Position numbers and translations under genes: made by a program. 56,705 bases of DNA, taken from NCBI RefSeq assembly GCF_946480385.1, contig NZ_CAMLJP010000027.1, positions 1 through 56,705 of the forward strand, read 5' to 3'. The notes under the pieces were generated by a model. The model did not search any database. It saw nothing but the letters and a program-made list of their open reading frames with translations, and was not told the DNA's origin. This DNA is from an uncultured Azospirillum sp. (GTDB lineage: Bacteria; Pseudomonadota; Alphaproteobacteria; Azospirillales; Azospirillaceae). Shown one piece after another: positions 23,477-31,899 of the stretch. The first letter of the stretch is position 1. The number at the start of each line of letters is the position of its first letter.

Positions 23477-24527
23477 GCCGGCCCTCCTGTGTCGGGGGCG
23501 CCAGCATGTCCCAGGACAGCGGCTCCCCCCGGTTCAGGCGGCGGACGGCGCGGCGGCCGAGCACGTCCGGCAGATATTTGGGCGCCATGCCGAAGCCGGG
23601 GCGGATGGAGCGGACGTTGGCGGCGGTCAGCGGCTCTCCCGCCTCCACGTCGGCGACGACATAGAGGGAGCGGCGGTAGTCGCGCCCACCGGCCTCGCTG
23701 GGCTTCACGGTATAATCGACCCGGCCCATGGCGGCGGTCGCCGTGCGAACGGCATCGGCCATCGCCCTGAACTCGGCCGGCTCCAGGGAAAAGGCGCTGT
23801 CGACTCCGCCGTCGGCGCGCGACAGGGTGAAGTGCTTCTCGATGATGGTGGCGCCCATCGCCGCGGCGGCGACCGGCACGGCGATGCCCTGGCTGTGGTC
23901 GGACAGGCCGGCGGTGACGCCGGCGAAGGTCTCCGCCAGATGCGGGATGGTGCGGAGGTTGCAGTCCTCCGGCGGGGTGGGATAGCCGCTGACGCAATGC
24001 AGCAGGGCGAGCGGCACATCGCCGGCCGCGGCCACCGCCTCCTCGATCTCGCCCAGCGTGGCGAGGCCGGTGGAGATGATCAGCGGCTTGCCGGACCGGG
24101 CGGCGCGGCGGATCAGCGGCAGGTCGATCACCTCGAAGGATGCGATCTTGAAGGCCGGGGCGTCGAGTTCCTCCAGCAGTTCGATGGCGGTCTCATCGAA
24201 GGGGGAACTGAAGATGCTCAACCCCAGCACCCGCGCCCGCTCGAACAGCGGGACATGCCACTCCCACGGGGTGTGCGCCTCGCGATAGAGGTCGTGCAGG
24301 GTGCGTCCGCCCCACAACCCGCCCTCCAGCCGGAAGCCGGGACCGTCATGGGCGATGGTGATGGTGTCGGCGGTGTAGGTCTGCAGCTTGACCGCGTCGG
24401 CCCCCGCCTCCTTCGCCGCGTCCACCAGCGCCAGGGCGCGACCCAGGTCCCCATTGTGGTTCCCCGACATCTCCGCGATCAGGTAGGGCGGATGGCCGGG
24501 CCCGATCGCGCGGCCGGCGATGGACAT
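23469..24527 (-). CDS. pseI: Pseudaminic acid synthase
   Basis: A NeuB-family synthase of 352 aa from the chosen start MSIAGRAIGPGHPPYLIAEM. N-terminal TIM barrel with AEMSGNHNGDL, KLQTYTADTITI, IFSSPFDETA, GLSDHSQG and IEKHFTL; C-terminal SAF (antifreeze-like) domain with RRSLYVVADVEAG and RPGFGMAPK. QTYTADT and the GG-x-x-W-G-G-R-T-L-H-D-L-Y stretch are PseI-like rather than NeuB or LegI. It condenses PEP with the 6-deoxy-AltdiNAc type hexose to give pseudaminic acid. The frame extends up to GTG at 24617, but that segment lacks homology. Other pse genes (PseB, C, G, H) are not in this window. Confidence 0.88.
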   Translation of the reverse strand: MSIAGRAIGPGHPPYLIAEMSGNHNGDLGRALALVDAAKEAGADAVKLQTYTADTITIAHDGPGFRLEGGLWGGRTLHDLYREAHTPWEWHVPLFERARVLGLSIFSSPFDETAIELLEELDAPAFKIASFEVIDLPLIRRAARSGKPLIISTGLATLGEIEEAVAAAGDVPLALLHCVSGYPTPPEDCNLRTIPHLAETFAGVTAGLSDHSQGIAVPVAAAAMGATIIEKHFTLSRADGGVDSAFSLEPAEFRAMADAVRTATAAMGRVDYTVKPSEAGGRDYRRSLYVVADVEAGEPLTAANVRSIRPGFGMAPKYLPDVLGRRAVRRLNRGEPLSWDMLAPPTQEGRHG

Positions 24528-24634
24528 GGAGGGACGGCCGAGGGGAAGATGACTGGGGACTGCGTTCGGCAAGGGGCGGCTTTCCAACGGACCAGGAACT
24601 GGGGACCAGTCTTCCACGAAAATGTGAAGGAAGA

Positions 24635-26233
24635 TTAATTCGCCCTGGCGCGTTCGGCGCGCAGCAGGGTCCGCGCCTCCTCGCCATAGGCAATCAGCCG
24701 TTCGACGCAGCGGTTGCGGTCGCCGATCTCGATGAAGCGCGCCTTTGCGGAGGTTCCGGCCGCAGCGTGGGCGGCGGCATCGGTGGCAAGCGTCACGGCG
24801 CGCTCCAGATAGGCGTCGCGGCCGGACACGCAGAATTCCGGACCGGAGACGACGGCTCCATCGCCCCAGCCATAGGTCACCACCGGCACCCCTTCGGCCA
24901 GGGCGAAGGCCGCACCGCCGCCGCCGCCCTGGCGTGGCGGGTTGAGGAAGACGCGGCAGAGGCCATAGAGCGCACGGATGTCCGGGACATGGCCCAGGCA
25001 GTGCATCCGCTGCCCGTTGCGCAGTGGTGCGAGGCGCGCCGGCAACTCCCGCACCTCGCCGGCGAACACCAGACCGGCATCGGGGCAGCGGTCCAGAATG
25101 TCGTCCAGCAGGTTCAGCACCTCCCCCGTCACCTCCTGATCCAGGCGGGTGCCGACCACCGCGAACAGGGGCGTACCGTCGGCAAAGCCGGTGTCCACGC
25201 GCACCCCGTCGGACGGCGGCAGGGTGTAGCCGAAGGTGAAGGGACGGAATCGGCGGGCGAAGGGGCCGCGATACAGTGCCGGAATCGACTGGGTGTGGTC
25301 GCGCTCCTCGAATCCAAGCACGACGGGGGCCAGCGACAGGGTGATGCCGGAACTGGTGGGCAGCGCCACCACCGGCCGGGCGCCGGAGTCGGCGAACAGG
25401 TCGGCGACGATGTTCGACCCACCGAAGGACACGATCAGGTCGGGGTCATAGCCGTCGATGGCCTCCACGATGACGCGCAGCTTGTCCTGGCTGAAGGCGG
25501 GCTGGGTGAAGGAGGCGACCTTGACCTGCCGGCCGAACATCCTCAGCGCGTACACACCCTCCAGATCGGCGGCGACCTCCGCCACCATCGGTGGGATGAA
25601 GACGCTCTCGACCCGTGCCGGCAGGCCGTTGACGTTGATGATGGCGACATCCAGCCCGAACTCGTCCTGCATGCGGGCGGCGAAGTCGAAGCAGTCGCGG
25701 GTCGGCTGATGCCCCTGGTTGGTGAACTGGTTGGTCACCACCGCGACACGGCGGATTGGCCCGTCGCGCAGAGTTGCCCGCGGCGGCGTCAGGCCCCACC
25801 GCCGCGCGATCTGGCGGACCATCGCCGTGTAGTAGCGGAACTGGTCGCAGGGGACGAAGCTCGCCAGCTTGTCGCCGCTGGCCGCACCGAGGAACAGCTG
25901 CCGCGACATGCACCAATGGGTGTAGTGCAGCGCCGCCGGGTCGGCGCTGTCTCCGCCAAGGATCAGGTAATGGAGAATGCGTTCATAGTGATAGAGATCG
26001 CCGGTCAGCAGGAACAGAACCGAGCGGAGCCGGACATTGTCGTTCGACGGCGCCTCGCGCTCCAGCCGCTCTGCCAGTACCAGACGGCTGTCGAGGTCGA
26101 GATCGCGGCGGATCTCCTCGCACAGCGCAGTGAAGCGGTTGATCTTCTCGGCGTCGAACTGCCGGTCGGTCAGATAGACCATCATGGCGGCGGCGGCCGC
26201 GGTCATGCGGTCGGACGGGACCGTTTCCGGCAT
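24635..26233 (-). CDS. GT-B glycosyltransferase, candidate for flagellin modification
   Basis: A 532-aa protein. An N-terminal helical region (MPETVPSDRMTAAAAAMMVY on) is followed by a Rossmann-like fold beginning RRVAVVTNQFTNQGHQPTRD. The C-terminal half has VVGTRLDQEVTGEVLNLLDD, HVPDIRALYGLCRVFLNPPR and EGVPVVTYGWGDGAV, a GT4-like donor-binding arrangement. The start at 26233 is chosen because AAAGG precedes it and upstream residues are not protein-like. It heads the operon that continues with pseI. In many bacteria Maf proteins transfer pseudaminic acid to flagellin; no Maf is seen here, so this protein or the TPR-GTs may do so. Confidence 0.7.
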   Translation of the reverse strand: MPETVPSDRMTAAAAAMMVYLTDRQFDAEKINRFTALCEEIRRDLDLDSRLVLAERLEREAPSNDNVRLRSVLFLLTGDLYHYERILHYLILGGDSADPAALHYTHWCMSRQLFLGAASGDKLASFVPCDQFRYYTAMVRQIARRWGLTPPRATLRDGPIRRVAVVTNQFTNQGHQPTRDCFDFAARMQDEFGLDVAIINVNGLPARVESVFIPPMVAEVAADLEGVYALRMFGRQVKVASFTQPAFSQDKLRVIVEAIDGYDPDLIVSFGGSNIVADLFADSGARPVVALPTSSGITLSLAPVVLGFEERDHTQSIPALYRGPFARRFRPFTFGYTLPPSDGVRVDTGFADGTPLFAVVGTRLDQEVTGEVLNLLDDILDRCPDAGLVFAGEVRELPARLAPLRNGQRMHCLGHVPDIRALYGLCRVFLNPPRQGGGGGAAFALAEGVPVVTYGWGDGAVVSGPEFCVSGRDAYLERAVTLATDAAAHAAAGTSAKARFIEIGDRNRCVERLIAYGEEARTLLRAERARAN

Positions 26234-26425
26234 CTTCTGGACCTTTCGACTGACAGCCTTCCCGTGTGTACCGCCGCCGGCACCGGCCATGCAAGCGGCC
26301 ACTGCCTCCGGGCCGTCCGATGCAGGCGCCACGCACGGCCGTTGTGCGGCGCAGCGGAAGCCGTTGCGCTGCAAGGCGGATTGCGACACACTCCATATAA
26401 CCACACTTATCGAATGGATGTTCAC

Positions 26426-26644
26426 ATGGCTGGTTTCGATTCTGCCGCCGGCCCGGCCGGCGTGGTGACCGGACTGATCGAGAAGGCCGCCTCCGAACTG
26501 GACGCCATGTCCGACGCGGCGGGCGAAATCGCGCCGGAGGTCGGCGATCTGACCAGCGTTCTGGTCGAAGCACAACGCATCGCCGACCGTGCCGCACTGG
26601 ACCTGCGCCGTCTGGTCCAGAAGCTGCAGCGGGCGACGGCCTGA
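26426..26644 (+). CDS. Small helical protein of unknown function
   Basis: A 72-aa protein, MAGFDSAAGPAGVVTGLIEK, continuing as one long amphipathic helix to LVQKLQRATA. An ATG four codons upstream (26414) could also serve. No family recognised. It is divergent from the glycosyltransferase operon and ends 15 bases before the pentapeptide-repeat gene, which converges on it. Codon use is like the neighbours. Confidence 0.5.
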   Translation: MAGFDSAAGPAGVVTGLIEKAASELDAMSDAAGEIAPEVGDLTSVLVEAQRIADRAALDLRRLVQKLQRATA

Positions 26645-26659
26645 CGTCCCGCCCCTCTC

Positions 26660-27955
26660 CTAAAGCTTCAGCCCGGCGACACCGTCAAGGATCGCCCCCT
26701 CGGCCAGGGCGCGGCGTTCAAGCTTGGCGCCGAACAGCTTGGCTCCGGTCAGGTCGGTCCTCGCGAGGTCGCAGCCGCGCAGGTTGGCGAAGGACAGGTC
26801 GGCGTTGCCGAGATTGACCGACCGCAGGCAGGCGCCGCTGAGATCGGCATAGCGCAGCTTCGCCCCCGACAGGTCGGCGGGGCGGGAACGATGCTCGTCG
26901 AATACCAGGGGCCGCAGATTGACGTTGCGCAGGTCGGCGTTGTTCAGCTTCGCGTGGCGCAGGCTGATGCCACGCAGGTCGCCGTCCGTCAGCTTCGCCC
27001 CGCGCATGTCGGCCTTGTCGAGCACGGCGGCCTGAAGCTGCACACCCGACAGGTCCAGACCATAGAGCGTCGCCCCCACCGCGCGCAGCATGGTCAGGCA
27101 CATGTGAGCCAGCGACGGGGCATGGCGCAGGTCGAAGCCGGACAGGTCGAGCATCGCGCCCTGCGCCCCGCTCGACCCCACCCAGCTCATATGGTCGGCC
27201 AGCAGATCCTCCAGCGACCGCCCGAGTTCCGCCACCACGCGGCCGACCGGCTTGTCGGTCAGCGCCTCCTCCACATCGGCGTCGGTGAGGTCGGTCATCA
27301 CCATGGTGGCGCCGGTCAGCACCGCACCGCGCAGGCAGGCACCGCGCAGGTCGGCGCCGGACAGGTCCGCCCCCTCCATGTTGGAGCCGGTGAAGTTGGC
27401 GCCGCGCATGGTCGCCCGCACCAGCTTGCAGCCACGCATCACCGCGTCGGAAAAGTCGGTGTGGATTGCCATGACGCCCGACATCCGGGCATTGGTCAGG
27501 TTGGCGCCCGACAGGTCGGCGCCGTCGGCCTCGGCCGGGGAGGAATCAATCTGCACCATATGCAGATGGCCGGACCGGTCCTTTTCCGCCAGGGAACCGT
27601 CGCGCAGGTCCGCCTCGAACAGGTTGGCGCCGACCAGGATCGCGCCGCGCAGGCAGGCGCCGCGCAGGTCGGCCTTGATCAGGCTGGCGCCATCGAAATT
27701 GGCCTGCCGCAGATCGGCGACGAAAAAGGAGGCGCAGTCGAGCCGCGCGCCGGCCAGATTGGCGCCGCGCAGGCTGGCGCCGACGAAATCGGCATGGGCA
27801 AGGTCGCGGCCCGACAGGTCCAGCCCGGACAGATCGCAGAAGGACAGGTTGGCGCGCGCGCCACCCACCCGTGCATTGCGGAACATCTCATGCTTCCGCA
27901 CCGCCAGATCGAGCTGCGTCTGATCGAGACGCCTGAGCGTGCGATTCTGCACCAT
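26660..27955 (-). CDS. Pentapeptide-repeat protein
   Basis: A 431-aa protein, MVQNRTLRRLDQTQLDLAVR, then runs of A(D/N)LXX repeats (for example LSGRDLAHADFVGASLRGAN). The repeats come in two blocks split by a non-repeat insert at about residues 230-290 (GRVVAELGRSLEDLLADHMS). Pentapeptide repeats fold as right-handed quadrilateral beta-helices; some mimic DNA, others are targeting scaffolds. No signal peptide. ATG at 27955 is preceded by AAAAGGGGAG on the minus strand. It follows the hybrid kinase by about 60 bases on the same strand, so the two may be co-transcribed. Confidence 0.85.
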   Translation of the reverse strand: MVQNRTLRRLDQTQLDLAVRKHEMFRNARVGGARANLSFCDLSGLDLSGRDLAHADFVGASLRGANLAGARLDCASFFVADLRQANFDGASLIKADLRGACLRGAILVGANLFEADLRDGSLAEKDRSGHLHMVQIDSSPAEADGADLSGANLTNARMSGVMAIHTDFSDAVMRGCKLVRATMRGANFTGSNMEGADLSGADLRGACLRGAVLTGATMVMTDLTDADVEEALTDKPVGRVVAELGRSLEDLLADHMSWVGSSGAQGAMLDLSGFDLRHAPSLAHMCLTMLRAVGATLYGLDLSGVQLQAAVLDKADMRGAKLTDGDLRGISLRHAKLNNADLRNVNLRPLVFDEHRSRPADLSGAKLRYADLSGACLRSVNLGNADLSFANLRGCDLARTDLTGAKLFGAKLERRALAEGAILDGVAGLKL

Positions 27956-28017
27956 GGCCCCGTGAACTCCCCTTTTCTGCGCCAGTTTGAGGCAACCAGG
28001 CTTCAAAAAGGGTTAAT

Positions 28018-30279
28018 TCAGGCCGCGGACTCGTTCTCCAGCGCCTGTTCGCCGCCGTCGGCTGCGCGGCTGCCCGGCCGTTCCGACAGGATGGCAGCAA
28101 TGGCGTCACGCAGTTCGTCCGGGGATACCGGCTTGTGCAGCAGCCGACAGCCGGTGGCGACGGCCTCGCGGATGCGTTCGGGCGCGGTATCGCCGGTCAG
28201 GATCAGGCCGGGCACCGGCCGGTCCAGCCGCTCGCCCACCGTCGCCACGGTCTGCACCCCGGTCAGCCGCCCAGGCAGCCGGAAATCGCTGACGATGAGA
28301 TCGGGTATGGGGCCATCCGGTGCCGGCGTGCCGCATTCCGCTCCGCCGAACAGCGCCAGCGCGCTTTCACCATCGACCGCCGCTATTACCCGATAATCCC
28401 AGCTTTCCAGAAGCAGCCGCACGGCGTCGCGCTGGATCGGATCATCCTCCACGACCAGGATCAGCCGGTCGCCGCTCTGGACCGGATCGGGATCCTGCAC
28501 CGGCGCCTGGGTCGGCAGCCGTTCGGTCCCCACCACCGGCACATTGACCGCGAAGACGGACCCCCGGCCCTGGAGCGACCGCACCTCCACCGTATGGCCC
28601 AGCAGCGCCGCCTTGCGCCGCACCTTGGCCAGGCCGAGGCCGAGGCCCTGGCGCCGGTCACGCTCCGGATTGCCGAGCTGGACGAAATCCTCGAAGATGT
28701 TGTCGAGCTGTTCGGCGGGAATGCCCGTCCCGGTGTCCCACACCTCGATGCGCAGCCAGCGGCCATGCCGGCGGCAGCCGATGGTGACGCGGCCCTGGTC
28801 GGTGAAGCGGATCGCGTTGCGCAGCAGATCGCCCAGCATGCGCGTCAGCAGCGTCCGGTCGGTGCGGATCACCATGCAGGTGGGCATCGCGCGCAGCGTC
28901 AGCCCCTTATCCGTCGCCATGCCGCGGAATTCGGCCAACAGCTCCTCGAACACCGCCGACACCGGCACGTCTACCAACTGCGGCCGCACGACGCCGGCGT
29001 CCAGCGTCGCCACCTCCAGCAGGGCGTGCAGAAGCTTTTCCCCGGCGTCCAGCGCTTCGCCCATCTTCTCGGCGATGCTGCGGTCGCGCGTTTCGGCCAG
29101 CCGTTCCATCAGAATGTGATGGAACAGCCGCAAGGCCTGGAAAGGCTGGCGCAAATCATGATTCGCTGCCGAGAGGAACCGGCCCTTGGCCTGATTGGCC
29201 CGCTCCTTTTCCTCCAGCGCCCGGCTCAGCTTCAGGTTGAGGGTGCTGAGGGCGGCGGTGCGTTCCTCCACCCGTTCCTCCAGTTGCGCATTGGCCAGCT
29301 CCAACTGGGCGTTCGCCTCGGTCAGGGCCTGACGGGCCAGCGCCTCGCGCCGCAGGCTGGCGGCCCCCAGCATCGACAGTCCGGCAAGCGCCGCAACCCC
29401 GGCGACCACAACGACGAGGCCGCGCTCCATCCGGGCATACCAGGGCTCCAGCACGACGCTGCGCGGGATCGTCACCGCCGACAGGATCGGCAGGTTGGCC
29501 ATCCGCTTCACGCCGAGCACCGACGGTTTGCCGGTTCCCGTCCAGTTCGCATCGATCCGGATCATCCCCGCTTCCAGCCGCGGCAGAGGACCCAACGACG
29601 GAACGCCGATGCCGGCCAGACGGACGCCGTCTGGACGATACAGACCGACGGACCGCGCCATTCCGTCACCAAAGGCGTTCAGCACCGGGTTCAAGGCCGA
29701 GGCCGGAACAGCCACCAGGACCGCACCGTCGAAAAGGCCCGCCGCGGTGTGGATGCGGCGGGCGAAGAGAATGGCCGGCTGGCCGGCCATATGTCCGAAG
29801 GCCGGCAGGATTTCGTGCTCCTCCCCCGGCGGTAAGGGGCGGACCAGCAGCGAAAGGCCGTCGCTGGTTTCCGGCTCGGCAAAGGCGACGGTGGCGCCAT
29901 ACTGAAGCGAACCGTCCGCACCCAGCAGGGCGATGCGACCGTTGCGTTCCACCGCCATCGCTTCCGGCAGGCCGCGTTCCGCCCATGACTTCAGTCCCCG
30001 GCCATCCATTCGGCCGGCGATCTGTTCCAGCAGGTCGATGCTGGCGTCCAGCACGCCCCGTGCGTGGCCGTCGAACAGGATGGCGGCCTGCCGGGCGTCG
30101 TCTTCTGACCTTTCAAGCGTGTCCCGGTAGTCGAGCGCGGTGACGGCAGCCCAGGATGCCGTTCCCAGCAATGCCAGCATGGCGCAGAGGACCGCGACCA
30201 GCGTCCGAGGCGAGGCGGTGATCCGGCGGACGAAGGCGGAGGACGGCGTGGGTGATGGGACCATCGGCGGCGATGACAT
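28018..30279 (-). CDS. Hybrid sensor histidine kinase with C-terminal receiver
   Basis: A 753-aa membrane sensor. TM1 is at about residues 26-47, a periplasmic sensing domain at about 50-280 (Cache-like by size), TM2 at about 285-308, and a coiled coil (LELANAQLEERVEERTAALS) follows. HisKA has the phospho-acceptor His in SAANHDLRQPFQAL near residue 374. HATPase shows LLRNAIRFTDQG, WDTGTGIP and GLGLGLA. The receiver (about 605-735) has VVEDD, phospho-Asp in IVSDFRLPG near 662, and KPVSP. N-terminal start is uncertain: ATG at 30279 is taken; ATG at 30264 is also possible. The signal and partner regulator are unknown. Confidence 0.9.
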   Translation of the reverse strand: MSSPPMVPSPTPSSAFVRRITASPRTLVAVLCAMLALLGTASWAAVTALDYRDTLERSEDDARQAAILFDGHARGVLDASIDLLEQIAGRMDGRGLKSWAERGLPEAMAVERNGRIALLGADGSLQYGATVAFAEPETSDGLSLLVRPLPPGEEHEILPAFGHMAGQPAILFARRIHTAAGLFDGAVLVAVPASALNPVLNAFGDGMARSVGLYRPDGVRLAGIGVPSLGPLPRLEAGMIRIDANWTGTGKPSVLGVKRMANLPILSAVTIPRSVVLEPWYARMERGLVVVVAGVAALAGLSMLGAASLRREALARQALTEANAQLELANAQLEERVEERTAALSTLNLKLSRALEEKERANQAKGRFLSAANHDLRQPFQALRLFHHILMERLAETRDRSIAEKMGEALDAGEKLLHALLEVATLDAGVVRPQLVDVPVSAVFEELLAEFRGMATDKGLTLRAMPTCMVIRTDRTLLTRMLGDLLRNAIRFTDQGRVTIGCRRHGRWLRIEVWDTGTGIPAEQLDNIFEDFVQLGNPERDRRQGLGLGLAKVRRKAALLGHTVEVRSLQGRGSVFAVNVPVVGTERLPTQAPVQDPDPVQSGDRLILVVEDDPIQRDAVRLLLESWDYRVIAAVDGESALALFGGAECGTPAPDGPIPDLIVSDFRLPGRLTGVQTVATVGERLDRPVPGLILTGDTAPERIREAVATGCRLLHKPVSPDELRDAIAAILSERPGSRAADGGEQALENESAA

Positions 30280-30853
30280 CGGCCCGGTCAGGCAGGCATC
30301 GGACGGACCCGCGGTCCATGGGACCGAAGCTCCTTCCAAGGCGGCAGCGACAGGCGGGTGACGATCATCGGCGGAAAATCCTCGGCGGTGGCAAAGGGGT
30401 TAAGCGGCGGTCGGCGGGCATGAGAAGCGGCCTGTCCATACTGTGCCGGACAAGGTCACGCTTTCGACTGTTCCGAATGTTCGAACGACAAATCGGCCTG
30501 CACATCCCCGTTTGGTTGATGGACCGGAACTATAGCTTAGCCCCAATAGCCGGAGGAACTTTATCACACAAAGCAATGCAGTGCGACCGGTCTTGGCGAC
30601 TATGACCATAATCATAACCGCCCTGCCCGTCCGGTGAATGCAGCTTCACCGATACCATAGCTTTCGGCGCGTAATCATCGTTCCAATCTCGACTTTTAAT
30701 ATTTCATAGTGTCGCAGCCGTCCGCAAAGACCGAACTCCCGGATCGAACAGCCGCGCGGGGACCGCCTCACTGGACGCCTGCCAAGCCGAGCAAACGGCA
30801 AAAGGCCGCACGCGCGGGATGCGCGGCGGCCTTTTGTCGTTCAGGCAGGCGAA
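30280..30853. other. Intergenic region upstream of hybrid kinase
   Basis: About 570 bases with several AT-richer patches (30520-30700), probably carrying the kinase promoter on the minus strand. It contains a clear terminator hairpin at 30799-30837 for the minus-strand gene that ends at 30854. No gene-like frame is convincing. Confidence 0.5.
30799..30837 (-). terminator. Rho-independent terminator
   Basis: Stem AAAAGGCCGC-(A)CGCGC with GCGCG-GCGGCCTTTT, loop GGGAT. On the minus strand it ends with TTTTG and lies 17 bases past the stop of the 114-aa gene. Confidence 0.8.
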
Positions 30854-31198
30854 TCAGGGAGGTGGTGCTACCGTCGGCGTTTCGCCGCGCACGATCAGGA
30901 TCAGGCCGTCGTCCGCGGTTTCCAGTTCCTTGCCGGCGTCGCGGGGGATCGGAACCTTCTGGCGGCGACAGAAGAGCAGAAGCAGCGCCAGCGTCTTGCT
31001 GGGCGTGAACAGGACCTCCCGCGTTCTGGAGGCGCCGCTCTGCTGAATTTGGACCGACAGACCACCTTCCGAGGTGGGCGTCACCGTCGTGACGACGCCG
31101 AGCGGCAGGTCCGTCTGATTTGGGGCCTTCTGGTACCAGGCGAGGGCTTTTTTCAGGGCGGAATTGGTGAAGAACAGTTCACGGGTCTCTACGATCAT
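30854..31198 (-). CDS. Protein of unknown function
   Basis: A 114-aa protein, MIVETRELFFTNSALKKALA, with a central beta-rich stretch (GVVTTVTPTSEGGLSVQIQQ) and a C-terminal GLILIVRG strand. I do not recognise the family. It begins 20 bases after the winged-helix gene on the same strand and ends at a terminator, so the two form a small operon; it may be a partner or target of that regulator. Confidence 0.7.
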   Translation of the reverse strand: MIVETRELFFTNSALKKALAWYQKAPNQTDLPLGVVTTVTPTSEGGLSVQIQQSGASRTREVLFTPSKTLALLLLFCRRQKVPIPRDAGKELETADDGLILIVRGETPTVAPPP

Positions 31199-31218
31199 TC
31201 CATACCCTGACGAAACAC

Positions 31219-31620
31219 TCAGGCCCGGCCGCCCTCCAGTCCCGGGTTCAGCCGGAACGTGATCGCGCGCCCCAGTTTGGATTCCCGCAGAAGGATCTGC
31301 TTGGTTTCCAGCAGCTTGATGGCCCGGTTCACATTGGGCCGCTGCATGCCCAGCGCGTCAGCCAGTTCGGACTGCAGCACCGGAACGGAGCGATCGAAAT
31401 GGAGCCTCCGGCTCAGATAAGTGAACACACGAAGCGCCTCCAGAGTGATCTCGCGGTCGGTCGACACGGCTCTGGAGATGACGTCATGATGATGCAGCAT
31501 CGTGGCCTCGGTACGCAAGGTTGTCAGGTTGCTGGGGCGATAATCGGAATGGTTCGGCAGAGCGCCAGACAGACCCGCTGGGCCGGGCAAAGTCTGCGAC
31601 CCCATGTTCGGCTCGGTCAT
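31219..31620 (-). CDS. Winged-helix DNA-binding protein (RepL/MarR-like)
   Basis: A 133-aa protein. Residues ~55-125 (EALRVFTYLSRRLHFDRSVP, then SELADALGMQRPNVNRAIKL) are a helix-turn-helix and the end ITFRLNPGLEGG a wing. The pattern resembles the RepL type of plasmid replication initiators as well as MarR-like regulators. Start at 31620 is supported by GGAAGAG. It precedes the 114-aa gene. Whether it controls transcription or is a domesticated plasmid protein cannot be told. Confidence 0.6.
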   Translation of the reverse strand: MTEPNMGSQTLPGPAGLSGALPNHSDYRPSNLTTLRTEATMLHHHDVISRAVSTDREITLEALRVFTYLSRRLHFDRSVPVLQSELADALGMQRPNVNRAIKLLETKQILLRESKLGRAITFRLNPGLEGGRA

Positions 31621-31899
31621 CGTCTCTTCCCATCCGCTGCGGCCGGCATGGCCGGTGATTTCAGGTGGGGTGACCGTACCGCACGATTATTGTCCGAGTA
31701 TGTCGCCAAGATTTCGCGGCTGACATAATTGGTGTCTCCGGAGGCAATCATGAAACCGGATTGAAACCGCCGCGCACGGTCTGGCAGGCCCCCTCAAGCC
31801 CGGTTGTGCGATGATTTGTCGCGGGAACCGGTCCGGCTACAGGTCTGTTTCAACAGGGAAGTGCCCGAAGAGCGGCTGGTTACGGAAGGGAGACCCGCC

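Noticed and set aside
24528..24617. Longer pseI starting at GTG 24617
   Set aside because: The extra 30 residues are Pro-rich and not part of the NeuB/PseI fold, which begins at MSIAGRA.
30279..30339. TTG start at 30339 for the hybrid kinase
   Set aside because: Rare start codon, no Shine-Dalgarno, and added residues precede the first membrane segment without need; ATG at 30279 is more likely.
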